From positions 2,544,130 through 2,608,129 of the forward strand of contig NZ_CP097810.1 in the NCBI RefSeq assembly GCF_000364165.2: a stretch of 64,000 bases of DNA, given 5' to 3'. Every line of letters starts with the position of its first letter. Within the stretch, counting starts at the first letter, position 1. The notes below the pieces were generated by a model that ran no database searches, was not told where the DNA came from, and worked only from the letters and a program-made list of their open reading frames with translations. Below, piece after piece: positions 1 to 8,698 of this stretch. The translations under genes were made by a program, and so were the position numbers. This DNA comes from Clostridium sp. MD294. GTDB taxonomy: Bacteria > Bacillota > Clostridia > Lachnospirales > Anaerotignaceae.

Positions 1-1
1 T

Positions 2-103
2 GAAGAAGACGATTGTGTCAAAATATATGTATTAAAAGGAGTTAGTGAGGTATATACATGGGGAGAAACAAAAGAAGAAAATGATGATTGTATTATAATT
101 TAA
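2..103 (+). CDS. cas2: Cas2, C-terminal end only (runs in from the left edge)
   Basis: An open frame enters from the left edge and stops with TAA at 101-103, giving 33 residues. It contains DCVKIYVL followed by VYTWGETKEE and a hydrophobic end CIII. This matches the last beta-strand and tail of Cas2 proteins (D-x-V-R-I-Y-x-L, then a Gly and an I-I end). Cas2 is the non-catalytic partner of Cas1 in the spacer-acquisition complex. The csm6 gene starts 34 bases downstream and the array follows, which supports the call. Only the tail is visible, so the subtype cannot be read from this gene. Confidence 0.75.
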   Translation, partial: EEDDCVKIYVLKGVSEVYTWGETKEENDDCIII

Positions 104-137
104 TTTTATAACTATAATATAAAAACGGAGGACAAAA

Positions 138-1478
138 ATGGAATATATTTTATTTAGCTGTGTGGGAGGACATGACCCTATAGCAAGCTGTGCAGATGGT
201 GCAATACTACATATTTGTCGTATTTATAAACCTAAAAAGGTGGTATTATATCTTTCAAAAGAAATGATGGAAAGGCAAAATATAGACGATAGATATAGAA
301 AGAGTCTTGTACTTTTGCAACAACATGAAAATTTTATCATAGAAGAAATAAAATGTATCGAAAAAGAAGAACTTGTCAATGTGCAGACATTTGATACTTT
401 TTATGATGAGTTTGAGCAAATAATCGATGATATTCAGCAACAAAACCCAAATAAAAAAATACTTTTAAATATATCATCAGGCACGCCAGCAATGAAAAGT
501 GCATTAGAAATTATTGCGACATTAGGAAAACATAATGTTATACCAGTACAAGTAAAAAGTCCAAATGAAAAAGAAAATCCCAAACAAGATAAGCCAGATG
601 AGTATGATGTTGCATTATATTGGGAAACGAACAATGACAACAATACAGAATATAAAAACAGAACAGTTGTTGTAGAAAGCAATAATCTTTTAGCACGTAT
701 TAAAAAAGAAATTGTAATTAAAATGATAGATGCTTATAATTACAAGGCAGCAAAAGAAATTGCAGAAGACATCAAAGAATATTTAGAACAAGACACATTA
801 AATTTAATTCATGCAGCTTATTGTCGTAGTCAAATTGATTTAAGAGGATATGATAAAGCATTAAAAAATAAAAAATATGATTTTATGCCAATTAAAACAG
901 GTGATGAAAGAGAAATTTTTGAATATCTGATTTCATTACAAATAAAATTAAAACAAGGAAATTTAGCTGATTTTATAAGAGGCATTACACCAGTTGTAAT
1001 GGATTTGTTTGAAAATTGTTTGAAAAACAAATGTAATATTGATTTAAAAAAACATTGTGAAAAAGTAAATAAAAAAGGTGCTTTTGTATATGTCTTGAAA
1101 GGCAGCATACTGAAACAAACAGAAGAAGGAAAAAAAATAAAGCAAATATTAGATAGTGCATATGGTATGATGAAAGATGGACCTTATACATCTGATACAA
1201 CAATGAAACTGTTTGAAAATTTAAGTGGTCCAGAAGAATATGAACTTTTGAATAAAATGAAAAAGTTACATGATGTAGAACAAAATGTTAGAAATTTTGC
1301 AGCACATGAAATTGTGTCTGTAACAGAGGAATGGGTGAAAAAAAGAACAGCAATGGAAGCAAGAGAGATTATGGAATTGCTCAAAAGCATTACTGTGCAG
1401 TCAGGTATTCATGTAAAAAAAGAATATTGGGATTCTTATAATGCTATGAACGAAGTAATAAAAAATAGTATGAAATAA
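138..1478 (+). CDS. csm6: Csm6, CARF-HEPN cyclic-oligoadenylate-activated RNase (type III-A CRISPR)
   Basis: 446 aa, near the usual Csm6 length, with a clear RBS (acggaggac) 7 bases before ATG. The N-terminal CARF domain (about 1-180) begins with a strand plus GGHDP and carries the diagnostic NISSGTPAMKSAL at about 111-123. The C-terminal half is an alpha-helical HEPN domain with the R-x4-H motif RNFAAH at about 385-390, the RNase active site. In type III systems the Cas10 complex makes cyclic oligoadenylates on recognising target RNA; these bind CARF and switch on HEPN cleavage of bystander RNA. It lies between cas2 and the array, so the csm effector genes should be to the left of the window. 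Confidence 0.93.
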   Translation: MEYILFSCVGGHDPIASCADGAILHICRIYKPKKVVLYLSKEMMERQNIDDRYRKSLVLLQQHENFIIEEIKCIEKEELVNVQTFDTFYDEFEQIIDDIQQQNPNKKILLNISSGTPAMKSALEIIATLGKHNVIPVQVKSPNEKENPKQDKPDEYDVALYWETNNDNNTEYKNRTVVVESNNLLARIKKEIVIKMIDAYNYKAAKEIAEDIKEYLEQDTLNLIHAAYCRSQIDLRGYDKALKNKKYDFMPIKTGDEREIFEYLISLQIKLKQGNLADFIRGITPVVMDLFENCLKNKCNIDLKKHCEKVNKKGAFVYVLKGSILKQTEEGKKIKQILDSAYGMMKDGPYTSDTTMKLFENLSGPEEYELLNKMKKLHDVEQNVRNFAAHEIVSVTEEWVKKRTAMEAREIMELLKSITVQSGIHVKKEYWDSYNAMNEVIKNSMK

Positions 1479-1490
1479 CATAAAAATAAT

Positions 1491-1519
1491 TTGACATTAT
1501 AATCTAATTTTTGTATAAT
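1491..1519 (+). promoter_or_regulatory. Promoter of the CRISPR leader/array
   Basis: TTGACA (1491-1496), 17 bases, then TATAAT (1514-1519): an exact sigma-A consensus promoter. It starts 13 bases after the csm6 stop and points into the leader and array, so pre-crRNA should be made from the + strand starting near 1526. Confidence 0.85.
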
Positions 1520-1693
1520 AAAAAGATAGAAAAAAATAATAATATGAAATAAGTGGCATTTTCAGCCGCACCGCTAAAATACAAGGTTTTCAGCAAGTTT
1601 TGTGTAGATTTTTGTGGCTTGTGCTATAAAAAATGATTTTCAGCCGCAAAGCTGTTTGAAAGCCCTTGTGTGAAGCGGGGTACAAAAGGTAGT
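1520..1693 (+). promoter_or_regulatory. CRISPR leader with a duplicated 13-base motif
   Basis: AT-rich, non-coding, between the promoter and the first repeat. The 13-mer ATTTTCAGCCGCA occurs twice, at 1558-1570 and 1636-1648, 78 bases apart. Such leader motifs usually mark integration or protein-binding sites; that role is inference here. Confidence 0.7.
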
Positions 1694-2709
1694 ATTTGCA
1701 AATACGACTCCCCGTTAGGGGACGGAAACTGAACAATCCTCTTTCTTTATGACTCTATGTGGTTGTAATTTGCAAATACGACTCCCCGTTAGGGGACGGA
1801 AACCCGTTGCTTTTTCCTACATAAATAATTTTGTTGTTTATTTGCAAATACGACTCCCCGTTAGGGGACGGAAACGTGATGAGGTGTGGATAGCGGAGAA
1901 ATTCCAATCATTTGCAAATACGACTCCCCGTTAGGGGACGGAAACCCTTTTAATATAAATTAAGTATATCATACTGTTTAATTTGCAAATACGACTCCCC
2001 GTTAGGGGACGGAAACATTATATCTACTATTGATGCATTTTTGAAATAATATTTGCAAATACGACTCCCCGTTAGGGGACGGAAACGAAATGTATCCTTA
2101 TCAAAATAGAATATTGATACATTTGCAAATACGACTCCCCGTTAGGGGACGGAAACATTTCAATTTCATAATCCTCAAGGTCCCTACTATTTGCAAATAC
2201 GACTCCCCGTTAGGGGACGGAAACTTCTTTATAATTAGACTGTTGTTTTTTTAACTCTTATTTGCAAATACGACTCCCCGTTAGGGGACGGAAACTGTAT
2301 ATAGAATATGTATATACCGCATTTATGATTTGCAAATACGAAGCCCCGTTAGGGGACGGAAACATTAAATCAACTATTTTTTGTACTTTGTTTTTTTTCA
2401 ATTTGCAAATACGACTCCCCGTTAGGGGACGGAAACTATCTAAATAGCATTCATATTCGTATATAAGATGGGATTTGCAAATACGAAGCCCCGTTAGGGG
2501 ACGAAAACATTTACTCTAGTCGTTTTGTGATTGCTTATCATTTGCAAATACGAATCCCCGTTAGGGGACGAAAACTTCATTCGCCATTATATCATCATTT
2601 TCTGTTATTATTTGCAAATACGAAGCCCCGTTAGGGGACGGAAACCTTTTTTAAAAGATGCAAATTTTTTATTTAATTATTTGCAAATACGAATCCCCGT
2701 TAGGGGACG
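1694..2709 (+). CRISPR. CRISPR array, 15 repeats and 14 spacers
   Basis: The 36-base repeat starts ATTTGCAAATACG and ends GGGGACGGAAAC. It contains a short stem TCCCC-GTTA-GGGGA. Repeats start at 1694, 1768, 1840, 1910, 1981, 2051, 2121, 2189, 2260, 2328, 2401, 2473, 2540, 2610 and 2679. Spacers are 31-38 bases, as is common for type III. The first nine repeats are identical; variants (AAG or AAT for ACT at positions 14-16, GAAAAC for GGAAAC) appear only from the tenth on, and the last repeat loses its final bases after 2709. The leader is therefore at the csm6 side and the right end is the old end. I found no spacer matching other DNA in this window by eye. Confidence 0.97.
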
Positions 2710-2862
2710 TGTGTTTATTTTGCTTATGTTATACATATACATCATTAGTAAGGAAAAAAGTGAGTGTTGTATTTTTGTTTTTTTATACGTTTTTGTAAAA
2801 GTTTCGATAAAGTGAGTTTTTCAAAACTCTTATAAAAACAGTCTATACAGATTTTGTTGCAC

Positions 2863-2891
2863 AAAAAAAAGACAGAAAATTTCTGTCTTTA
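2863..2891 (-). terminator. Rho-independent terminator for the minus-strand gene remnant
   Basis: Near-perfect palindrome AAAGACAGAAA / TTTCTGTCTTT (2869-2890). On the minus strand it is followed by a run of U from the eight A's at 2863-2870. It faces the gene ending at 3051. Confidence 0.7.
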
Positions 2892-3050
2892 AACAATAAG
2901 TATATATTATTTTTATCTTTTTTTATAAATTCTGTTCTAACAACTTTTTGTTTTTATATTAAAGATTATAAATTTTTGAATTGCTGTATTCAGATACAAA
3001 AAATATTATTGATAGTAGCTTGTAAATTTATATATTTATTTATCAGCTAC

Positions 3051-3919
3051 TCATAAGGCTTTTGTTTGTTCCCATTCTTTCATAATATGAGAGGCCCTGC
3101 TAATAACTGCTTGTTGTAAATCTGTTACATGTTGTTCTATGTCCTTATTACATTGATTAGACTCTGGTTCAATACCAAATTCATTTAATTCATATATTAC
3201 TCTTTTTATTGTTTTCTCTGGATCTCTATAATATTCACTTCCTCTAATTCTTATAAATTTCCAACCAAGTCTTTCTAATATCGCCTGTCTTTCCATATCC
3301 TCACGTAATTTTTTTTCACCACTATGATAACGTTCTCCATCACATTCAATTGCTATTTTTTGATTTTTATAAATCGCTACCATATCAATTTTATACTTTC
3401 AGAATTATTTTTCAATTCATCATATTTTTCACGTAATTCTACAAAAAAATTATTTATCTTTTCTATTTTCTTTTGATGTTGTATCCATTCTTCTCTTTTT
3501 TTGTTCCATTGTATTAAACTATTTCTAAATTCTTCTTCATTTTCTGAAAAGTATTTATCAAAAGAAATTGTAGTTTCCACATTATCTATTGTTTTTATAA
3601 TTTGACTTTTTCGTCTTAATTTTGCATTATAATTTTTCCAGTCTTCATTAATCCAATCTTTTAAAATATCAGGTATTTCTGGACAATCTTCAAATTCTAA
3701 TTTCGTGATTTGTAATATAATAGAATTTTCATTTTCGTTATTTAATAGATCATTTTCTTCTAAAAAAGGACATTTCATATATTCTTTATCATATGGTATT
3801 TCATTAAAAAATTGATACCATACTTCATTTTTTATATTTGTAACTACTTTATATCTTAAAGCACAAAGCTCTCTAATATATTTAAACAAATTAATTGCCT
3901 TTTCTTCACCGTTCAACAA
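3051..3919 (-). pseudogene. Internally deleted helicase-nuclease (C-terminal REase domain kept)
   Basis: Two frames on the minus strand look like the two ends of one large protein. The upstream frame (3919-3377) is a 180-aa N-terminal region. The downstream frame (3383-3051, 110 aa) is a complete restriction-endonuclease-like domain: [14 protein letters not shown], then [18 protein letters not shown], typical of the C-terminal nuclease of superfamily I helicase/DUF4011-type proteins. Reading the downstream frame backwards past its ATG gives [10 protein letters not shown], the normal lead-in to that domain. So it is fused directly to N-terminal sequence in the wrong frame and the helicase core is missing. 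I read it as a deletion with a frameshift. It lies just beyond the CRISPR array, so it may once have been a defence gene; that is inference. Confidence 0.7.
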
Positions 3920-4258
3920 AATACACCACTTTTCTATTAATTTTTCTAATTATAGCATAATAACTATATTATAGCAATTACTATTAGTTTATGAAAAATA
4001 TGTTATTATTAGATAAAATCAAAATATATTAATTAAGTGAGTAACTATATATTTTTAAAACTTGGTAAATTCAAATATATGCAAAAATATTTTTTATAAA
4101 GAAATAATTTAATTATATTTTTCTTTCTCTTTCGTATTTTAGGAAGAAAAAACTTTGATTTTTTTTAAATTGAAAATTATTTAATTTGAAATTTTATAAC
4201 AAACAAAATCTATTTCATAATAAAATAAATAAAAATTTTTTAACCATTTTTTAAATTA

Positions 4259-4480
4259 ATAAATAAATTAGAAATCACAAAAAATTGTATACAATTCGTA
4301 ATTACACCAAACATAAGCAGGGGAAAGGGATATTTCTTTTCACGCTTGTTGGGGCGTGTCTACGCTTCGGTTGGTGCTGAATGTCTAGTAGACATTCAGC
4401 ACCCCCAAACCCCAAATGCAAATTTTTTTGAAATTTGCAAAACGCCTTCAGTATGGCTTTTCCTTTTTTTGGAATATCAT
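4259..4480 (+). repeat. Dispersed intergenic hairpin repeat, copy A
   Basis: First of four related copies (others at 10583, 16075 and 33240), all in the same orientation and all between gene clusters. Shared landmarks in order: ATTGTATACAATT, GGGGAAAGGGATAT, GTGTCTACGCTTCG, a TGCTGAATGTC...GACATTCAGCA hairpin (4374-4400), CCCCAAATGCAAATTTTTTT with its complement GAAATTTGC, and AACGCC...GGCTTTTCC. Copies A and C also share AT-rich sequence for about 300 bases further right, to a conserved CAGAGCGTTGTAA near 4742. There is no open frame. The rest of 3920-5010 shows no gene. Confidence 0.85.
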
Positions 4481-5010
4481 TTTTTATTTTACTATATATA
4501 ATATTTACTATTAAAAATAAAGCTCTTTTTAATAAAAAATTTTCTCTTAACAGTTCAAAATAGAAAATTTTTTTAATTCTTTTTCCTGTATTATCAACAA
4601 AAATTACTGTTAAAAAATAAAACTATTTTCATGTAAATTTTGCAAAAAAATTCTTTCTCAATAGCTAAAAATAAAAATTTTTTTACTTTTTTTACTACTA
4701 GGAAAGAAAATTATTGATAAAAAATGCTATATGCCTTGTTTCAGAGCGTTGTAACTACAATGCTTTTGAAGGCTGTTTTTATTTTATTGATATTTATTAG
4801 CTACTTTATATACTCGTTTCTAAAAATGTTGTACATACAATGTTTCTAAATACCAGTTATATACATCTATTTCAAATTACTGCTTTTTGTGTTTAAAAAG
4901 GCAATTTCCTCTTATCAACTAAAAAACAAAAACGTGTCACATTTCTATAATCTTTTTAATTCTATTTAGATAAATCTGACATTTCTCTATTACAAATATT
5001 TCAAGCATAG

Positions 5011-5179
5011 CAGGAGCAATTTGCAAAATTGGAACAATGTGAAATTACAAAAGAGCAGTATGACCAATGGAGATACAATTACCCTAAATTTGATACTTCT
5101 TAACCGTTGGATAAAAATTCCATCACAAGCAATCAATAATATTTTTGTAACAGAATTGGATAACAAAATTGATAAGTAA
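5011..5179 (+). pseudogene. Remnant of a mobile-element protein tail
   Basis: Frame 1 reads QEQFAKLEQCEITKEQYD then QWRYNYPKFDTS and stops. After a one-base shift the next frame continues RWIKIPSQAINNIFVTELD and NKIDK to a stop at 5179. Joined, they form one continuous C-terminal end of a type I associate with recombinase or mobilisation proteins of Clostridia elements, but I am not certain which. It is preceded by an in-frame TAG. The rest of the gene is gone. Confidence 0.5.
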
Positions 5180-5186
5180 GAGAATA

Positions 5187-5234
5187 AAAAAACCTTACTG
5201 ACTTCCAATTCTTTTTGAAAATCAGTAAGGTTTT
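5187..5234 (+). terminator. Intrinsic terminator downstream of the remnant
   Basis: AAAACCTTACTGA (5189-5201) pairs with TCAGTAAGGTTTT (5222-5234) around a short loop, with A and T runs on either side, so it can act on both strands. Confidence 0.7.
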
Positions 5235-5499
5235 ATAAATTTAAAATAATTATTCTGTGAGTAATTTCAGAAAATATTGCCATTTCGTTGCCAATTACTA
5301 AACAAAGTTGCTTGTAATCCGTATAAACACTAGCTTTATTCTCATTAACTTATCATTTCCACTCTCAAATTAAAATCTAGTTCTATACAGTTTTATATGG
5401 GAGATTTGGTTTTATTTGTTCTCTATTATCTTATATCTATGGTCTATTCCAAATAATGTTATCAAATTGTTATCAATAAGGTGTTATCATGCTATTTTT

Positions 5500-5688
5500 T
5501 TATTTCATATTTACAAATCTTTCCATTGCTTTTGAAAAACTTTTCATAGTTTCTTCTACATCGTCATTTTTCATACTTTCAGAAATACAATACTTCAAGC
5601 GGCTTTTTAAAATAGCCTGTACCTATCCTATTATTCTTTTCATTCTATGATGTGATTTTTCGTTTTCATTTTCCATATATTTTTTCAT
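5500..5688 (-). pseudogene. CsoR-family (DUF156) metal-sensing repressor remnant
   Basis: Minus-strand reading from ATG at 5688: MENENEKSHHRMKRIIG, then a TAG stop, then VQAILKSRLKYC and ISESMKNDDVEETMKSFSK to TAA at 5500. The first part matches the CsoR start (H-R-x-K-R-I-x-G-Q-V-x-x-I) with the Gln codon CAG changed to TAG. The second part matches the family's last helix. About 25 residues between them, including the second metal-ligand region, are missing. CsoR proteins repress copper or related metal-stress genes; no such gene remains here. Confidence 0.6.
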
Positions 5689-5808
5689 ACTACTTTCTTG
5701 AAACCTTAATACAATAACAAGTATATGTATATAATAATACTCAAAACACAGAAGAGATTTATATTAAAAAATATAGACAGCCATTTTAAGTAACTGTCTA
5801 TATAATTT

Positions 5809-7260
5809 TTATACAGAAAAAGCATTAAAAACAGCAATTCTATTAATATAACTAAGTCGAAGGTTCAAAAGAGGGTCTTTTCTATTTTCCTCAATGCCTT
5901 TATCTATTTTATCCATCAACTTATTTAAAAAAGGTCGAAATGTTTTTTCGATTGTTTTTTTCAAATTTTCTCCAATATTTAGCTTTGAAGTAATACTTTT
6001 TATATTACGAAACTCCTCTGCAAATTGTTTTCCTAATGCTATATCATTATTTTTGTTACTATATCCCCAATAAGAAACATCTAAGTAGCTTTGCATAGTA
6101 TTTGCATAAATTCCTGCAAATTTTAAATCTTCCAAAGAATAAGAAAACTCTTTTTCTGTTTTATATGTGGAGTCTTCTCCTGTTATATTTCCTTTTACAT
6201 TATTTTGCAAATATTCTGAAAAATCAAATTTGCTGCTATGGTTATAATCGTACTTACTTTTTGCATCTATATTTTCTGTGATGCCTTTAGAGGCTGCCAT
6301 ACTTTTGCGAAGCTGAGCTGCCATAAAAATATCATCTTTATAAAGCCAAGTATCTTCTTCATTTGAAATAGAAGCAAAGTTTTTATTTTGTGCAATATAG
6401 TCTTCATATTCTGCAATTTTTTGGTCTATAATTGCATTTAAACTGTTTTTCATATCTTCTGAAACGCCTGATTGCCCCAAATTTTCAAAAAAACTACCAA
6501 CATCTTTCGCATAATAAGACACAAAATCTTCTATGTTACGGTTATATATTTCATTGAGAATTTGCATATTTTTTTCTTTTTCTTCCCCAGTATATTGATT
6601 TTCAATGCGGTTTTTTAATGCTACATATCTGGAGCAAATATAATCTATATCCTCCTCTAAATATTCAGGTGATGTACCCATTGTAACATAAGCAGAATCA
6701 CAATTCACTTCCCACCAGTCAATTTCATCATCTACACCATTTTTTATCAATTCCTGTCTGAAATTTTCTAATTCTTCTTTTGTTAATGTGTCTTTTAAAG
6801 AATCTCTTACAAATTGATTCATACCAACTTCCACCATTTTTAATGTGTAGTTTTTGATTTCTTCCTCTGTTGAATTTTCTGTCATAACGAATTTATCTGA
6901 TGTAACATTCCATGATTTATAACAATTTTTTTTGTAATATTGATATATCAAAGCATCTTCTTCTGAATAGTTATAGTGTTGTGCAAAGCCAGATGGTTTA
7001 TCAAATTTTATTACACTTTCTGGATGAACTTCACTAAGTAAACGGCAAGGAATTGGCTCTGTTGTAAGCGGAGTTAATCTATTTACTCCTTTATTCGTTT
7101 CTAAATAAATGGTGCTGTGTGATGACTGTGTAAAAGTATCCTTATTATTTTGCACTTTTGACTGCTGAATAGACTGCTGTAATCTGGATAAAGTTTTTTG
7201 TTGCCCTGATAAAAAACCAGTTTGAAAATTTTGTTGAAATCCAATTCTTCCTATAAACAT
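5809..7260 (-). CDS. Uncharacterised 483-aa protein, Gln/Asn-rich N terminus
   Basis: I do not recognise this family. The start at 7260 is chosen because AAGGAGG sits just before it; upstream in-frame codons give a hydrophobic leader with no RBS. The protein starts MFIGRIGFQQNFQTGF, is rich in Gln and Ser for about 60 residues, and is then acidic and helical with many Asp, Glu, Tyr and Trp (for example EIDWWEVNCDSAYVTMG). There is no signal peptide or membrane segment. The short M-x-x-x-I-G start and Q-rich tail resemble the 263-266-aa proteins at 11377 and 12332, which might mean a shared export or assembly signal, but this is only a visual likeness. It stands alone, with its own RBS. Confidence 0.7.
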   Translation of the reverse strand: MFIGRIGFQQNFQTGFLSGQQKTLSRLQQSIQQSKVQNNKDTFTQSSHSTIYLETNKGVNRLTPLTTEPIPCRLLSEVHPESVIKFDKPSGFAQHYNYSEEDALIYQYYKKNCYKSWNVTSDKFVMTENSTEEEIKNYTLKMVEVGMNQFVRDSLKDTLTKEELENFRQELIKNGVDDEIDWWEVNCDSAYVTMGTSPEYLEEDIDYICSRYVALKNRIENQYTGEEKEKNMQILNEIYNRNIEDFVSYYAKDVGSFFENLGQSGVSEDMKNSLNAIIDQKIAEYEDYIAQNKNFASISNEEDTWLYKDDIFMAAQLRKSMAASKGITENIDAKSKYDYNHSSKFDFSEYLQNNVKGNITGEDSTYKTEKEFSYSLEDLKFAGIYANTMQSYLDVSYWGYSNKNNDIALGKQFAEEFRNIKSITSKLNIGENLKKTIEKTFRPFLNKLMDKIDKGIEENRKDPLLNLRLSYINRIAVFNAFSV

Positions 7261-7390
7261 ATCCCTTTCCTCCTTACATAATAATAAATTAAAATAAATT
7301 ATTGCAAAAAAGATTACTTTAATAATAAAATTAATTTCTCTTTTTCGCAATAATTTTATATGTAATTATTATAGTGTTTTTAATTTTTTA

Positions 7391-8554
7391 TTAACCAGCT
7401 TGTTGTAAGTTGCTTAATGTAAAAGTACGTCCTCCATTTTGTGTATAGTGATAGTTAAATGGACTTAAAAATTCACATACTTCAAAAGTATTCAAATCAA
7501 TTACAATGTAATTACGACCATAGTCAAAATCAACAGGACCTTCTCCAAATGTTCTAGGAGTTTTTTGACCAGATACATCAAAATAATCTATAATATGTTT
7601 TACGTCTCCCCCTATATTTTGATAATATGAATTAGCATATGTCCAAACACCATGATTTACATCAACTAATAATGCTTTTGATGTAGAATATGGAGCTGAG
7701 CTAGAGAAAGAGCCAACATATACTCCCCTAGCTGCTGGTTCTCCATTATCTCCTTTCATTGCTGTTATTTTCATATCTCTAGCAGAATAACCATAAGTAC
7801 CATACCATGTTTCATGTTCTTCCCATACTAATTTATTTAAAATATTTGTTCCATTACATATAATTGTATTAAGGTCATAGAAAAGAATGATTCTTGATAA
7901 ATCAGAAGTTACATCTATAAGCGTTTTTGGAGATTCTCCATTAACACTAATTTCATTAGAACAATTCCACATTAATGTATAATCTCCTCTTTCATTTCCA
8001 GTGCTTGAACCTATAGCAATAACATACTGTCCTGTTTCAAGTGCATCCTCTCCCTTACGGTTTAAATCCCAAAAAGTATATCCCTTATTTGCAAATACTC
8101 CCCATTTAGCATTCTTACCAATAGTACCATCTGGATCTAACTTATAAAATGCTGCCATTAAATTATCATTATCAGAATTTAATTTTAAAAAAGGAAAACT
8201 TGTTTTAGAAACATTAACTATATAAAAATCTACTGATTCATCAAGAGTGCCATTTCCCACATAAATAGGTTGTGTAATTCTCCAAGCATCTCTACTCATT
8301 AAATTTATAGAAGAAGTATCAATTTCTTCCTCAAACGTTTCAACATTTACATTGTCTTCCAAATTTACAATCTCAAATTCTTCAGAATCTACTTTATGTA
8401 ATGCTACTTCTTCAAGAGGTTGTAGAGTATTTACTCCTTCATTTTCTGTTGTTTCTATTATTTCTTCTGTTGCTGCAAATGTGTGAAATGAAAATACACT
8501 ACATAATAAAACCATTGTACATAAAAGAGACACAAATTTTTTTAATTTTACCAT
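7391..8554 (-). CDS. Secreted protein, predicted target of the BlaI-like repressor
   Basis: 387 aa from ATG at 8554, preceded by AGGGGGAAAAG. The N terminus is a signal peptide: KLKK, a hydrophobic stretch (LLCTMVLLCSVFSF) and a likely cut after TFAA. An acidic Thr/Glu-rich linker follows (about 30-95), then beta-rich sequence. Residues 115-215 (VDFYIVNVSK ... GQYVIAIGSSTGNERGDYTLMW) look like a pre-peptidase C-terminal beta-sandwich, but I cannot name a domain with certainty. No cell-wall anchor or membrane segment ends the protein. Its promoter and operator nearly copy those of the repressor-peptidase operon just upstream, so I infer that it is induced by that system. Substrate or role unknown. 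Confidence 0.8.
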   Translation of the reverse strand: MVKLKKFVSLLCTMVLLCSVFSFHTFAATEEIIETTENEGVNTLQPLEEVALHKVDSEEFEIVNLEDNVNVETFEEEIDTSSINLMSRDAWRITQPIYVGNGTLDESVDFYIVNVSKTSFPFLKLNSDNDNLMAAFYKLDPDGTIGKNAKWGVFANKGYTFWDLNRKGEDALETGQYVIAIGSSTGNERGDYTLMWNCSNEISVNGESPKTLIDVTSDLSRIILFYDLNTIICNGTNILNKLVWEEHETWYGTYGYSARDMKITAMKGDNGEPAARGVYVGSFSSSAPYSTSKALLVDVNHGVWTYANSYYQNIGGDVKHIIDYFDVSGQKTPRTFGEGPVDFDYGRNYIVIDLNTFEVCEFLSPFNYHYTQNGGRTFTLSNLQQAG

Positions 8555-8594
8555 AACTTTTCCCCCTATATTTTTATAAAACACTATAATAATT

Positions 8595-8642
8595 AAACAA
8601 CTTGTTTTGTATAATATTATCATATTAAACATAATATGTCAA
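8595..8642 (-). promoter_or_regulatory. Promoter and operator of the secreted-protein gene
   Basis: On the minus strand: TTGACA (8642-8637), 17 bases, TAATAT (8619-8614), then the inverted repeat AAACAAGTTGTTT (8607-8595) across the expected start point. The same layout stands before the BlaI-like gene at 10480-10535; the two operators agree at 17 of 18 positions including flanks. Confidence 0.8.
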
Positions 8643-8698
8643 TATTTTTATACTATTTTTTTCAAAATAAGTTTATTCATAAATAAATCATTCTATTT

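Noticed and set aside
1749..2815. Open frames across the CRISPR array on the + strand
   Set aside because: They are translations of the repeat (IRLPVRGRK again and again) and vary with spacer length.
4990..5208. 72-aa minus-strand frame near 5.1 kb
   Set aside because: Antisense of the mobile-element protein remnant and its terminator.
7261..7350. Longer start of the 483-aa protein giving a hydrophobic leader
   Set aside because: No RBS, very AT-rich, and AAGGAGG stands directly before the ATG at 7260.
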